Shown: one piece after another, positions 1 through 6,167 of the stretch
How positions within the stretch are numbered: position 1 is the first letter of the stretch
Layout: each line of letters begins with the position of its first letter
Source: Nitrososphaerota archaeon
Lineage (GTDB): Archaea > Thermoproteota > Nitrososphaeria > Nitrososphaerales > UBA57
Length of the DNA stretch: 8,941 nt
Assembly (NCBI GenBank): GCA_022572285.1
Contig: JACZWF010000050.1
Location: forward strand, 1-8,941
Direction: 5' to 3'
Program-made: the position numbers and the translations under genes
The notes under the pieces: generated by a model
Database searches by the model: none
The model's input: only the letters and a program-made list of their open reading frames with translations
What the model was told of the DNA's origin: nothing

Positions 1-49
1 GGAACCAGATTGCCAAAACAGAGCTAGCATAAACCCTAATTAAACTCAT
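1..49 (-). CDS. Possible 5' end of a gene running off the left edge
   Basis: Reading leftward from an ATG at 49-47, the frame stays open to the window edge and gives 16 residues, MSLIRVYASSVLAIWF. They are mostly hydrophobic, as in a signal or membrane anchor. The main support is a good TATA-like element (73-78) whose centre lies about 26 nt before the ATG, the spacing expected of a leaderless archaeal transcript. The start lies 62 bp beyond the stop of the SLOG gene on the same strand. With only 16 codons visible the product cannot be named, and an open frame this short can arise by chance. Confidence 0.3.
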   Translation of the reverse strand, partial: MSLIRVYASSVLAIWF

Positions 50-68
50 AATCTTAGATTAGCTAAAT

Positions 69-80
69 CCATTATATATC
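69..80 (-). promoter_or_regulatory. TATA-like promoter element for the left-edge gene
   Basis: On the minus strand this reads GATATATAATGG, the best TATA-box match in the window. Its core (73-78) is centred about 26 nt upstream of the ATG at 49, so transcription would begin at or within a base or two of the start codon. The assignment rests on motif and spacing alone. Confidence 0.4.
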
Positions 81-110
81 TTGACTGCTACACTGATCTA
101 TCGAGATTTA

Positions 111-620
111 TCATCGAATCAGATTCATGGCCTTTTCGACAGCCTCGTCAGCACCATTCGATAATACATACGCTCTGTGATTTATTTTCAGAGGGTTCTC
201 CGCCAGCCAGTCAGCTACCCCTCCTGTACCTCTAATTAGGACGACTGGCAGTTCGAGATCCATAGCCATAGCAATTTCCGACAGGGTACCCCATCTTCCT
301 GAGATGCCGATTACCGCCTGTGCTGCTCTTACAACTATGAAGTTTCTAGCTCTCTCAAGCGAGGTTGGTATGGGAACATCAATGTACTGATTTGCTTCCT
401 CCGAGTCGGGACCCGGGAGTATTCCTACCGTAATCCCGCTAGCCTCCTTAGCACCCCTGGCTGCTGCTTCCATCACGCCACCCTTTCCTCCACAGATCAG
501 TATTCCCCCATTCTCCGCTATTCTTCTTCCCACTCGATTGGCAATGGCCTCGACTTTCGGGGAGGTTAACTCGTCACTTCCACACACAGCAATCCGAGGC
601 TTCCTCTTCGATGAAATCAT
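111..620 (-). CDS. SLOG/LOG-like Rossmann-fold protein, TIGR00725 type
   Basis: This 169-residue protein belongs to the SLOG superfamily, whose members bind nucleotides or nucleotide-derived ligands and include the LOG cytokinin-riboside phosphoribohydrolases and DprA. A first strand, RIAVCGS (9-15), is followed by a glycine-rich turn, GGKGGVMEAA (44-53), then ERARN (89-93) and GRWGTLSE (108-115). The last corresponds to the PGGxGTxxE signature of LOG enzymes, with the conserved glutamate at E115. The second glycine of that motif is replaced by R109-W110, so LOG-type hydrolase activity should not be assumed. The length fits TIGR00725, a family of unknown function. It starts with ATG 9 bp after the flavin reductase stop, so the two are probably cotranscribed. 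No Shine-Dalgarno sequence is visible in the gap. Family call good, function unknown. Confidence 0.82.
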   Translation of the reverse strand: MISSKRKPRIAVCGSDELTSPKVEAIANRVGRRIAENGGILICGGKGGVMEAAARGAKEASGITVGILPGPDSEEANQYIDVPIPTSLERARNFIVVRAAQAVIGISGRWGTLSEIAMAMDLELPVVLIRGTGGVADWLAENPLKINHRAYVLSNGADEAVEKAMNLIR

Positions 621-629
621 TGTTTTCTT

Positions 630-1109
630 TCAGCGAAGACTATGATATCCTCCTCTATAATAGAGAAGAGGGTCAGCCTCCGTACCCAATCCAAATTTCT
701 CGACTTTGGCTAAGAAGATGTCATGATCACCCCATTGGTATGTCGCTTCCACACTGCAATCGAGGAAGCCTAGAACTCCTAATAGGATCGGCGCGCCGGT
801 TACCTCTTCCCTATACTCTAAACCTTGTAACATACTTGATTTGTTCCCTGGATCTGAAAATAATTTCGAAAGTGATTCTTGAACGTTAGATAGAATGTTT
901 ACACTGAAAATCCTACTCTCTTTCATTAGCGGATAGGTCGCAGTCATCCGATCGATACAAACTAGGATCAGTGGAGGGTCTAGCGAAACTGAGGTAAAAG
1001 AATTGACCGTCAGGCCGTGAATCATCCCCCTTGATTTCGTCATCACTATCGAAACACCTGTGGCATAGGTACCTAGGACACGCCTCAATGCATCTCTAGC
1101 TATCTCCAT
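630..1109 (-). CDS. Flavin reductase domain protein (FMN-binding split barrel)
   Basis: This 159-residue protein has the features of the flavin reductase-like family (HpaC/FRP type; Pfam Flavin_Reduct). Residues 12-24 match the usual opening LGxYATGVxIVxT. The stretch NSFTSVSLDPPLILVCID (36-53) is the FMN-binding segment, GDHDIFLAKVE (127-137) is the GDHxIxxGxV signature, and the C-terminus has PLLYYRGGYHSL. Relatives use NAD(P)H to reduce free or bound FMN, often to supply a partner monooxygenase; others are electron carriers or of unknown role. No oxygenase gene is adjacent, so the partner is unknown. The protein is cytosolic, with no signal peptide or membrane helix. It is first in a two-gene unit with the SLOG protein. 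ATG at 1109 has a TATA-like GTTAAAC about 28 nt upstream, suggesting a leaderless mRNA. Confidence 0.88.
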   Translation of the reverse strand: MEIARDALRRVLGTYATGVSIVMTKSRGMIHGLTVNSFTSVSLDPPLILVCIDRMTATYPLMKESRIFSVNILSNVQESLSKLFSDPGNKSSMLQGLEYREEVTGAPILLGVLGFLDCSVEATYQWGDHDIFLAKVEKFGLGTEADPLLYYRGGYHSLR

Positions 1110-1133
1110 GAGGATTAAGATATCCCTATATCC

Positions 1134-1140
1134 GTTTAAC
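1134..1140 (-). promoter_or_regulatory. TATA-like element for the flavin reductase/SLOG operon
   Basis: The minus strand reads GTTAAAC, centred about 28 nt before the flavin reductase ATG at 1109. This predicts a transcript with a leader of zero to two bases. A nearly identical GTTAAAT precedes the microprotein at 3290. A second AT-rich stretch, GATATAGGGATATC (1119-1132), lies too close to the ATG to be the TATA box. Confidence 0.35.
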
Positions 1141-1177
1141 TATTCGTCTCTTCGACCGGTCCAAGGCTCGTAGAAAG

Positions 1178-1185
1178 GATTAATT
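1178..1185 (+). promoter_or_regulatory. TATA-like element for the YggX-like gene
   Basis: GATTAATT is centred about 28 nt before the ATG at 1210 but only 13 nt before the ATG at 1195. If it is the TATA box, transcription starts near 1208-1210 and the downstream ATG is the real, leaderless start. The element is AT-rich but not a strong consensus match. Confidence 0.3.
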
Positions 1186-1209
1186 GCGCGCATCATGCGA
1201 CTAGACCGA

Positions 1210-1446
1210 ATGACTGTAAAATGCGGTAGGTGCGGAAACCAGAGAGAAGCCCCGAAGGACATTCTCTATGTGGGTGGGCTTGGCGAGATGATAATGACTG
1301 GCGTCTGCGCGGAGTGTTGGAAGGAGTGGGAAGAGCTGCAAATTAAGTTGATGAATGAATATAAAGTGGACCTTTCGACCAAAGAGCATCGGGATCTAAT
1401 GATGACGCAGATGAAAGACTTTCTTAAACTGAAGTCGATCCCTTAG
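1210..1446 (+). CDS. YggX-like Fe(II)-trafficking protein with two CxxC pairs
   Basis: This small soluble protein (78 residues from ATG 1210; 83 from ATG 1195) aligns by eye with E. coli YggX, the Fe(II)-trafficking/oxidative-damage-protection protein, over nearly its whole length. Shared points are QREA near the N-terminus, LGxxI, WxxWxxxQxxLxNE, EHR and MxxFL. YggX is implicated in protecting iron-sulfur clusters and has a single N-terminal cysteine. Here there are four: C5 and C8 (CGRC), then C29 and C32 (CAEC, where E. coli has SKEA), a zinc-ribbon-like arrangement. The start at 1210 is preferred because the TATA-like box lies 28 nt before it and because the first cysteine then sits about where it does in YggX; the longer start at 1195 remains possible. 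The gene diverges from the flavin reductase and its TAG overlaps the leuD stop by four bases. Confidence 0.72.
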   Translation: MTVKCGRCGNQREAPKDILYVGGLGEMIMTGVCAECWKEWEELQIKLMNEYKVDLSTKEHRDLMMTQMKDFLKLKSIP

Positions 1447-1934
1447 AATCTGAGGTCGCCGTATTTTTTGACAAATGGGATCAAACCACCCTCTTTGAGT
1501 ATACTGGTCATTTCAACCGGTAGAGGTGGAAATTTCATATCCTTCTTGATAGAGTGATCAATGACTTTTCCTCCGCTTAGATCGATTTCTAGGCGATCGC
1601 CATCCTTGATCTCGTCTGTATCCAAAATCACCGCTGGAAGTCCGATGTTTATGCAATTCCTAAAGAAGATACGGGCAAAAGATTTCGCAATGATAGCACG
1701 TATTCCTCTCATCTTGATGATAATAGGAGCGTGTTCCCTGCTAGAGCCCAGGCCAAAGTTCTTACCTGCAACTACAAAGTCTCCTGCTGTCACGTCAGAA
1801 GCAAAATCCTGTCTTGCGTCCTCTAGGCAATGTTTTGAGAGTTCTGGCAGGTTGGACCTGAGATGAAAGTATCGACCTGGGGCAATGTTGTCAGTACTTA
1901 TTCCATCACCGAATTTCCAAGCTCTCCCTGACAT
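1443..1934 (-). CDS. leuD: 3-isopropylmalate/homoaconitate-type dehydratase small subunit
   Basis: This 163-residue swivel-domain subunit pairs with the large subunit encoded just upstream to make a hydro-lyase of the aconitase superfamily, in leucine biosynthesis the isomerisation of 2- to 3-isopropylmalate. The family opening MSGRAWKFGD leads into STDNIAPGRY (13-22), followed by GKNFGLGSSREHAP (57-70), with the catalytic serine and arginine of the SSRE motif, and AKSFARIFFRNCINIGLP. The usual cysteine in FGCGSSRE is leucine here (L62). The specificity loop reads YFHLRSN (22-28), which matches neither the YLRT of Methanocaldococcus homoaconitase nor the known isopropylmalate form exactly, so the substrate is not certain. 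The ATG at 1934 is one base after the leuC TAG. An in-frame TTG at 1943 would add three residues but lies inside leuC and is less likely. Confidence 0.85.
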   Translation of the reverse strand: MSGRAWKFGDGISTDNIAPGRYFHLRSNLPELSKHCLEDARQDFASDVTAGDFVVAGKNFGLGSSREHAPIIIKMRGIRAIIAKSFARIFFRNCINIGLPAVILDTDEIKDGDRLEIDLSGGKVIDHSIKKDMKFPPLPVEMTSILKEGGLIPFVKKYGDLRF

Positions 1935-1935
1935 T

Positions 1936-3189
1936 CTAGACAACTTCGCGTGGATCAGATATCATACCTCTGAGTGCCGTTGCTGCAGCAGTTGCAGGTG
2001 AACCGAGGTACGTGGAAGCGGATGGGTTTCCAGTCCTTCCAACGAAATTTCTATTAGTTGTCGTGAAGATAGCCTCGTTATCAGCAGGTATTCCACCCAA
2101 TGCTCCGAAACAGGCACCGCATCCTGATGGCGTTACAACTGCCCCCGCATCCAACAGGGTTGAGATAGTCCCATCTTTGACCGCCGTGGCATAGGTCTCC
2201 CCTGATGCAGGTGTGACAATAAGTCGAACATTCGAATCAATTTGTCTACCATTTAGGATAGAGGCAACAATCTGAAGGTCCTCAAGTCTTGCATTGGTGC
2301 AGCTCCCAACAAAGACTTCGTTAATCGTCACCTCACCAATCTCTTCTATCCTTCTGACATTATCTACACTATGTGGGAAGGAAACCATGGGACTTAGATC
2401 GGTTGCAGTTATTTCGAAAGTATTCTCATAGTGCGCGTCACTATCTGGTTGAATCTCCAAAAAGCTCTCCTCCCTACCTCTAGTCTCTAGATACCTCCTA
2501 GTATTCGAGTCAGATGCAATTAGACCTACCTTGGCTCCCGCCTCTACGACCATGTTTGATAAAGTCAGTCTTTCATGCATCTCCATCTTGTCGACAACAC
2601 TTCCGGAGAATTCCATAGCTTTGTAAGTCGCGCCATCCCCACCCAAAAGGCCGATAATGTAGAGTATCACATCCTTGGCATATACTCCAGAAGGGAGTGT
2701 ACCGTTCAAAACGAAACGGAGAGTTTCAGGGACTCTGATCCATGTTTTTCCCAAGCTCATGGAAACGGCTACATCGGTGGCGCCCATACCTGTGGCAAAT
2801 GAGGCTAGGGCTCCGGCCATAACGGAATGAGAATCTGTGCCGACTATCAGAGTGTTTGGGGAGGCATAGCGTTCCACGAGCACCTGGTGACAAATCCCGG
2901 TCCCGGGCCCATGGAAATTTATTCCTAGAGAGTCAGCCCAGATCTTAAGAAGTTTCTGATCATTAGAGTTCTCCCTTCTGGGACTCGGTACAGCGTGATC
3001 TATGAATACTATTACTCTCTTGGGATCGAACACTTTATCAGACCCGAGCTCCTTCAACTGATTCACTACCAAGGGCCCACTGGCATCGTGGGTAAACACG
3101 TAGTCTACCTTAGTAATTACGCTCTCTCCAGCTATGGCAGGCGTCTCCGTGTGTGTGCTGACTATCTTCTCGGCAAGCGTCTTGCCCAT
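1936..3189 (-). CDS. leuC: 3-isopropylmalate/homoaconitate-type dehydratase large subunit
   Basis: This 417-residue protein is the 4Fe-4S catalytic subunit of an aconitase-superfamily hydro-lyase, co-linear by eye with Methanocaldococcus HacA/LeuC proteins of about 420 residues. Cluster ligands are C297 (GSCTN), C357 and C360 (SGCGACFG). Other family marks are FIDHAVPS, GICHQ, the catalytic-pair segment TDSH (118-121) and NRNFVGRTGNPSAS. Two variations stand out. The usual DSHTCTHGA is DSHSVMAGA, and the N-terminal substrate motif reads THDASGPL rather than the HDxTxPLA form. Leucine biosynthesis (2- to 3-isopropylmalate) is the default role, but homoaconitate or methylmalate-type substrates are not excluded. 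leuD follows after one base, so the two form one operon. ATG at 3189 is preceded by AGGAGG with 9-nt spacing, the only clear Shine-Dalgarno sequence in the window, implying a real 5' leader. Confidence 0.87.
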   Translation of the reverse strand: MGKTLAEKIVSTHTETPAIAGESVITKVDYVFTHDASGPLVVNQLKELGSDKVFDPKRVIVFIDHAVPSPRRENSNDQKLLKIWADSLGINFHGPGTGICHQVLVERYASPNTLIVGTDSHSVMAGALASFATGMGATDVAVSMSLGKTWIRVPETLRFVLNGTLPSGVYAKDVILYIIGLLGGDGATYKAMEFSGSVVDKMEMHERLTLSNMVVEAGAKVGLIASDSNTRRYLETRGREESFLEIQPDSDAHYENTFEITATDLSPMVSFPHSVDNVRRIEEIGEVTINEVFVGSCTNARLEDLQIVASILNGRQIDSNVRLIVTPASGETYATAVKDGTISTLLDAGAVVTPSGCGACFGALGGIPADNEAIFTTTNRNFVGRTGNPSASTYLGSPATAAATALRGMISDPREVV

Positions 3190-3198
3190 AGGCTTCTT

Positions 3199-3204
3199 CC
3201 TCCT
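3199..3204 (-). promoter_or_regulatory. Shine-Dalgarno sequence of leuC
   Basis: The minus strand reads AGGAGG, nine bases before the leuC ATG at 3189. It fixes that start and sets leuC apart from the other first-in-operon genes here, which appear leaderless or nearly so. The leuC TATA box is not clear. GATTTAACTT (3252-3261) would give a leader of about 40 nt. Confidence 0.6.
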
Positions 3205-3254
3205 AAGTCATATGTAAGCGTTGAAAGATTTGACGTAAGCTTATTCAGAAAAAG

Positions 3255-3261
3255 TTAAATC
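3255..3261 (+). promoter_or_regulatory. TATA-like element for the microprotein/helicase unit
   Basis: GTTAAAT is centred about 32 nt before the TTG at 3290, giving a predicted transcription start near 3284-3286 and a leader of only a few bases. On the opposite strand the same stretch reads as an AT-rich box that could serve leuC, so this may be a shared divergent promoter. The 230-bp gap between leuC and the helicase holds this element, the leuC ribosome binding site and the microprotein ORF. Confidence 0.3.
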
Positions 3262-3289
3262 TTCAAAGTCTAAACAATGATGAATCATA

Positions 3290-3409
3290 TTGACTATCCC
3301 TGCCTACTTTAACTTCCTGAATGTCCTCCTTGTAGTACTATTCCTGGCGACCCTAGCTATCATCTTCGTCTATGAATACGAGGAACAGAGACGGGAAAGG
3401 CAGACCTAG
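3290..3409 (+). CDS. Candidate 39-residue single-pass membrane microprotein
   Basis: The ORF runs from TTG (3290) to TAG (3407-3409). It begins MTIPAYFNF, continues with about 20 uninterrupted hydrophobic residues (roughly 9-28: leucine, valine, isoleucine, phenylalanine, alanine) and ends in a charged tail, EYEEQRRERQT. That is a single transmembrane helix with a short charged tail. It sits 10 bp before the helicase start on the same strand, with a TATA-like box about 32 nt upstream, so it would be the first cistron of the helicase transcript. An in-frame TGA at 3281 bounds it upstream, and TTG is the only usual start codon. No family is recognised. Against it are its short length, the non-ATG start and the absence of a Shine-Dalgarno sequence. 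Confidence 0.45.
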   Translation: MTIPAYFNFLNVLLVVLFLATLAIIFVYEYEEQRRERQT

Positions 3410-3419
3410 GCATTAACCC

Positions 3420-6167
3420 TTGATATCAGATCTGGAAAATCAAGTCGCAGAACGATTTAGGAAACTTGGGTGGAACCGACTAACTCCAATACAGACTATG
3501 GCATATCCAGTCATCCTCCGTAAGAGGAACTCGCTCCTTGTTGCCCCCACAGGGTCGGGAAAGACTGAGGCTGCCTTGATCCCCATTATTGTTTCACTTG
3601 CCTCGAGGGAGAATCCAGGTCCTGGCATAAAGGCCTTGTATATCACTCCACTCCGTGCTCTGAATCGAGATATTTTTCGGCGGGTAATCGAAGTTACTCG
3701 AGCAGTAGGTCTAACTGCCGAAGTAAGACATGGTGATACTCCGGTCTCTACTAGAAGAAGAATTACTGAGAATCCACCCGATTTGCTGATTACGACGCCT
3801 GAGACCCTCGCAATACTTCTCACGGGCAAGCGGTCCAAGATTGGTCTCAGATCCGTCGAATGGATTGTCATTGACGAGCTCCATGAATTGATTGGGAGTG
3901 AGAGAGGTGCCCATCTTTCCCTAAGCTTGGAGAGGCTTGGTGGGATAACTCAGTCTGGGGCAATCAGAGTGGGTCTTTCCGCAACACTGGGGAATCCTTC
4001 CGTCGCCTCAAAATTCTTGGCCGGAACTGGAAAAGAATCTGCAATACTGATAGATCACTCTGTACGGGGATACGATATCGACTCGAAATTCATAGAGGGT
4101 ACTTTATCCGACGTTGCCGCCAAATTATTGGATGTTATCAGGGATACCCAAAAGTCCGGGGAAACAATACTCCTTTTCACAAATACAAGGGTCGAAGCAG
4201 AATCAATAGGTGCCATACTAAAAGCGAAATCCCCCGAATTTTCCATCGAAGTGCATCACGGTTCCTTATCGACGGAGATTAGGGAAGAGACAGAGGCCAA
4301 AATGAGAGGCGGAAAAGCTGGAATCGTTGTCTGTACCTCATCATTAGAATTAGGACTGGATATCGGCGCGGTACAGATGGTTGTCCAGCTTGGTTCTCCA
4401 AGGCAGGCAGTAAAGCTGATCCAAAGGGTGGGAAGAAGTAGACACCAGGTTGGGGAATCGGCGAAAGGGTTGATAATAGGACATCGAGATGATGATGAGA
4501 TTGAATCTCTAGCCCTCATTGACAGGGTCAAGGAGAATGATTTGGAGCCCAGCAAAATACACGAGAAGCCATATGACGTGTTAGCCCATCACGCGACTGG
4601 ACTAACAATAGAACGAGGCCGCATAGAAGTCGGAGAGGTACTGGAGACTTTCAAGAAGGCTTACCCGTTTAGAGACTTGAATATTGATGAGGTCAAGGAC
4701 ACATTAATGCTTCTTGACAAGCAGGGGATAATAAGATTTGACGAAGAGACAATAAGACGGAGCATGAGAACTTTTCAGTACTATTACGAGAACATCTCAA
4801 CAATTCCCGATCTGATGCAATTTGACGTTATTGACATTACAAAGAAAAGAATCGTGGGTAGACTAGATCAAATGTTCGTCGGAGAGTATGGAGAACCCGG
4901 CAAGCCCTTCGTGCTTAGAGGCAATTCCTGGAGGATCGTTTCTATCAATGACGACAAAAGAGTAGTACATGTCGAACCTATCTTTAGAGATATTTCAACA
5001 ATACCTTATTGGATTGGCGAGCTTATTCCCGTCGACCGGGGTACGGCTATTAGGGTTGGACGTTTGAGAAGGGCAATAATTGCAGGCTCTGAAAATAGGA
5101 TAAGCGCGCACCAAAGGAAGCGCTTGCTCGGTGTGTTAGACACTTTAGGTAGTATCCCCGACGAGCATAATCTTGTCATTGAGAGACAAGTAGGGCAGGG
5201 TATAGTAGTTCTGCATTGTTGTTATGGATCAAGGATAAACCAGACAATTGCAACAGTTCTCTCAACATTGATCTCATCTCGAACCGGGTTTATGGTAGAG
5301 GCGAGGTCCGATCCATACAGAATCATGCTATCATCTCAAGGGAGAATTGGGAGCAACGACCTAAAAGCATCTCTCAGGGAAGATCTCAATCTAGAAGAAA
5401 TATTATCGGTTGCGGTTGTTGGTACTCACCCACTAAATTGGAAAACATGGTACGTGGCGAAGAAATTTGGTATCGTGGGTAAGGAATCTCAATACGATAG
5501 GAGGGCAGCGAGATTGATTCAAGTCAGGTATCGTGATACTCCATTATATCGAGAGATAATGAGAGAGTTGATCCATGAAAAGTATGACATAGCTGGTACT
5601 ACAGAGGTGTTGAGCGCGGTAACCCATGGAATAATTAGGCTTCGGGAAATAGAAGTCCCAGAATTCAGTTCGTTGGCGAAGCCCATTCTGGAATTTTCTT
5701 CTACCTTTGCTGCTCTCCCCCTGACTGTCGAGAGAAGCATTCTCGATTTGGTGAAGGAAAGACTTGAGGGAACACAGAATCGACTCCTCTGCATGCATTG
5801 TGGAAGGTGGGAGTCAATAGCCAAGGCTAAGGATCTGAAGAATCCAATCTTATGCCCCATGTGTAAATCGAGGCTAGTCACCACTACTTTCTACAGCAAC
5901 TATGGTCTACTAGCGATCGTTATCAAAAAGAGACGAGGCAAAAAGCTCACCAATGATGAGGAGACGCAATTCAAAAAGGCGTGGAAGACATCTTCGTTAG
6001 TTCAGAATTTCGGCCCGAGAGCGGTTATGGCGATGTCAGGGTTTGGAGTGGGCCCAGATACTGCTGCAAGAGTCTTGAGGAAGAGTTTAAGCGAAGACGA
6101 GTTCCTTAAGAACGTGTATCTTGCCGAGAAGAACTATGTTACCACGAGAGGATTCTGGAAAGACTAG
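3420..6167 (+). CDS. Lhr-type superfamily 2 helicase with C-terminal zinc ribbon
   Basis: This 915-residue protein is an ATP-dependent nucleic-acid helicase of the archaeal Lhr group. The motifs appear in order: Q-motif LTPIQ (21-25), Walker A APTGSGKT (42-49), Ia TPLRAL, the Lhr-typical HGDTP followed by LLITTPETL, DELH (152-155), SAT (187-189), CTSSLELGLDIG (motif V) and QRVGRSRH (335-342). A winged-helix region follows at roughly 400-540, then a DEAD_assoc-like domain at roughly 590-780. Near the end, C791/C794 and C812/C815 form a zinc ribbon, followed by a 100-residue tail containing GFGVGPDTAARVL. Relatives act in DNA repair or RNA metabolism; the substrate cannot be told here. Start: an in-frame TAA lies at 3414, and the first ATG comes after the Q-motif, so TTG at 3420 is required. 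Its TAG interlocks with the RPA stop. Confidence 0.9.
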   Translation: MISDLENQVAERFRKLGWNRLTPIQTMAYPVILRKRNSLLVAPTGSGKTEAALIPIIVSLASRENPGPGIKALYITPLRALNRDIFRRVIEVTRAVGLTAEVRHGDTPVSTRRRITENPPDLLITTPETLAILLTGKRSKIGLRSVEWIVIDELHELIGSERGAHLSLSLERLGGITQSGAIRVGLSATLGNPSVASKFLAGTGKESAILIDHSVRGYDIDSKFIEGTLSDVAAKLLDVIRDTQKSGETILLFTNTRVEAESIGAILKAKSPEFSIEVHHGSLSTEIREETEAKMRGGKAGIVVCTSSLELGLDIGAVQMVVQLGSPRQAVKLIQRVGRSRHQVGESAKGLIIGHRDDDEIESLALIDRVKENDLEPSKIHEKPYDVLAHHATGLTIERGRIEVGEVLETFKKAYPFRDLNIDEVKDTLMLLDKQGIIRFDEETIRRSMRTFQYYYENISTIPDLMQFDVIDITKKRIVGRLDQMFVGEYGEPGKPFVLRGNSWRIVSINDDKRVVHVEPIFRDISTIPYWIGELIPVDRGTAIRVGRLRRAIIAGSENRISAHQRKRLLGVLDTLGSIPDEHNLVIERQVGQGIVVLHCCYGSRINQTIATVLSTLISSRTGFMVEARSDPYRIMLSSQGRIGSNDLKASLREDLNLEEILSVAVVGTHPLNWKTWYVAKKFGIVGKESQYDRRAARLIQVRYRDTPLYREIMRELIHEKYDIAGTTEVLSAVTHGIIRLREIEVPEFSSLAKPILEFSSTFAALPLTVERSILDLVKERLEGTQNRLLCMHCGRWESIAKAKDLKNPILCPMCKSRLVTTTFYSNYGLLAIVIKKRRGKKLTNDEETQFKKAWKTSSLVQNFGPRAVMAMSGFGVGPDTAARVLRKSLSEDEFLKNVYLAEKNYVTTRGFWKD

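Noticed and set aside
611..889. 92-codon open frame on the plus strand
   Set aside because: It is antisense to the flavin reductase, whose family motifs are clear, and its translation has no recognisable pattern.
1447..1480. Possible terminator at the YggX/leuD convergence
   Set aside because: A short T-run (TTTTTTG, about 1464-1470) lies just after the YggX stop but inside leuD coding sequence, and I see no convincing hairpin; archaeal T-tract termination is possible but unsupported.
1443..1943. leuD start at TTG 1943
   Set aside because: The ATG at 1934 begins the family-typical MxGRAWKFGD and directly follows the leuC stop; the TTG would add three residues inside leuC.
3277..3312. Short ATG-ATG frame (11 codons) before the helicase
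   Set aside because: It ends at once in TAA, has no recognisable features and overlaps the better-supported microprotein frame.
3440..3871. 143-codon open frame on the minus strand
   Set aside because: It lies opposite the first RecA-like domain of the helicase; the long frame follows from the helicase's codon use.
5519..5884. 121-codon open frame on the minus strand
   Set aside because: It is opposite the helicase DEAD_assoc/zinc-ribbon region, with no motif of its own.
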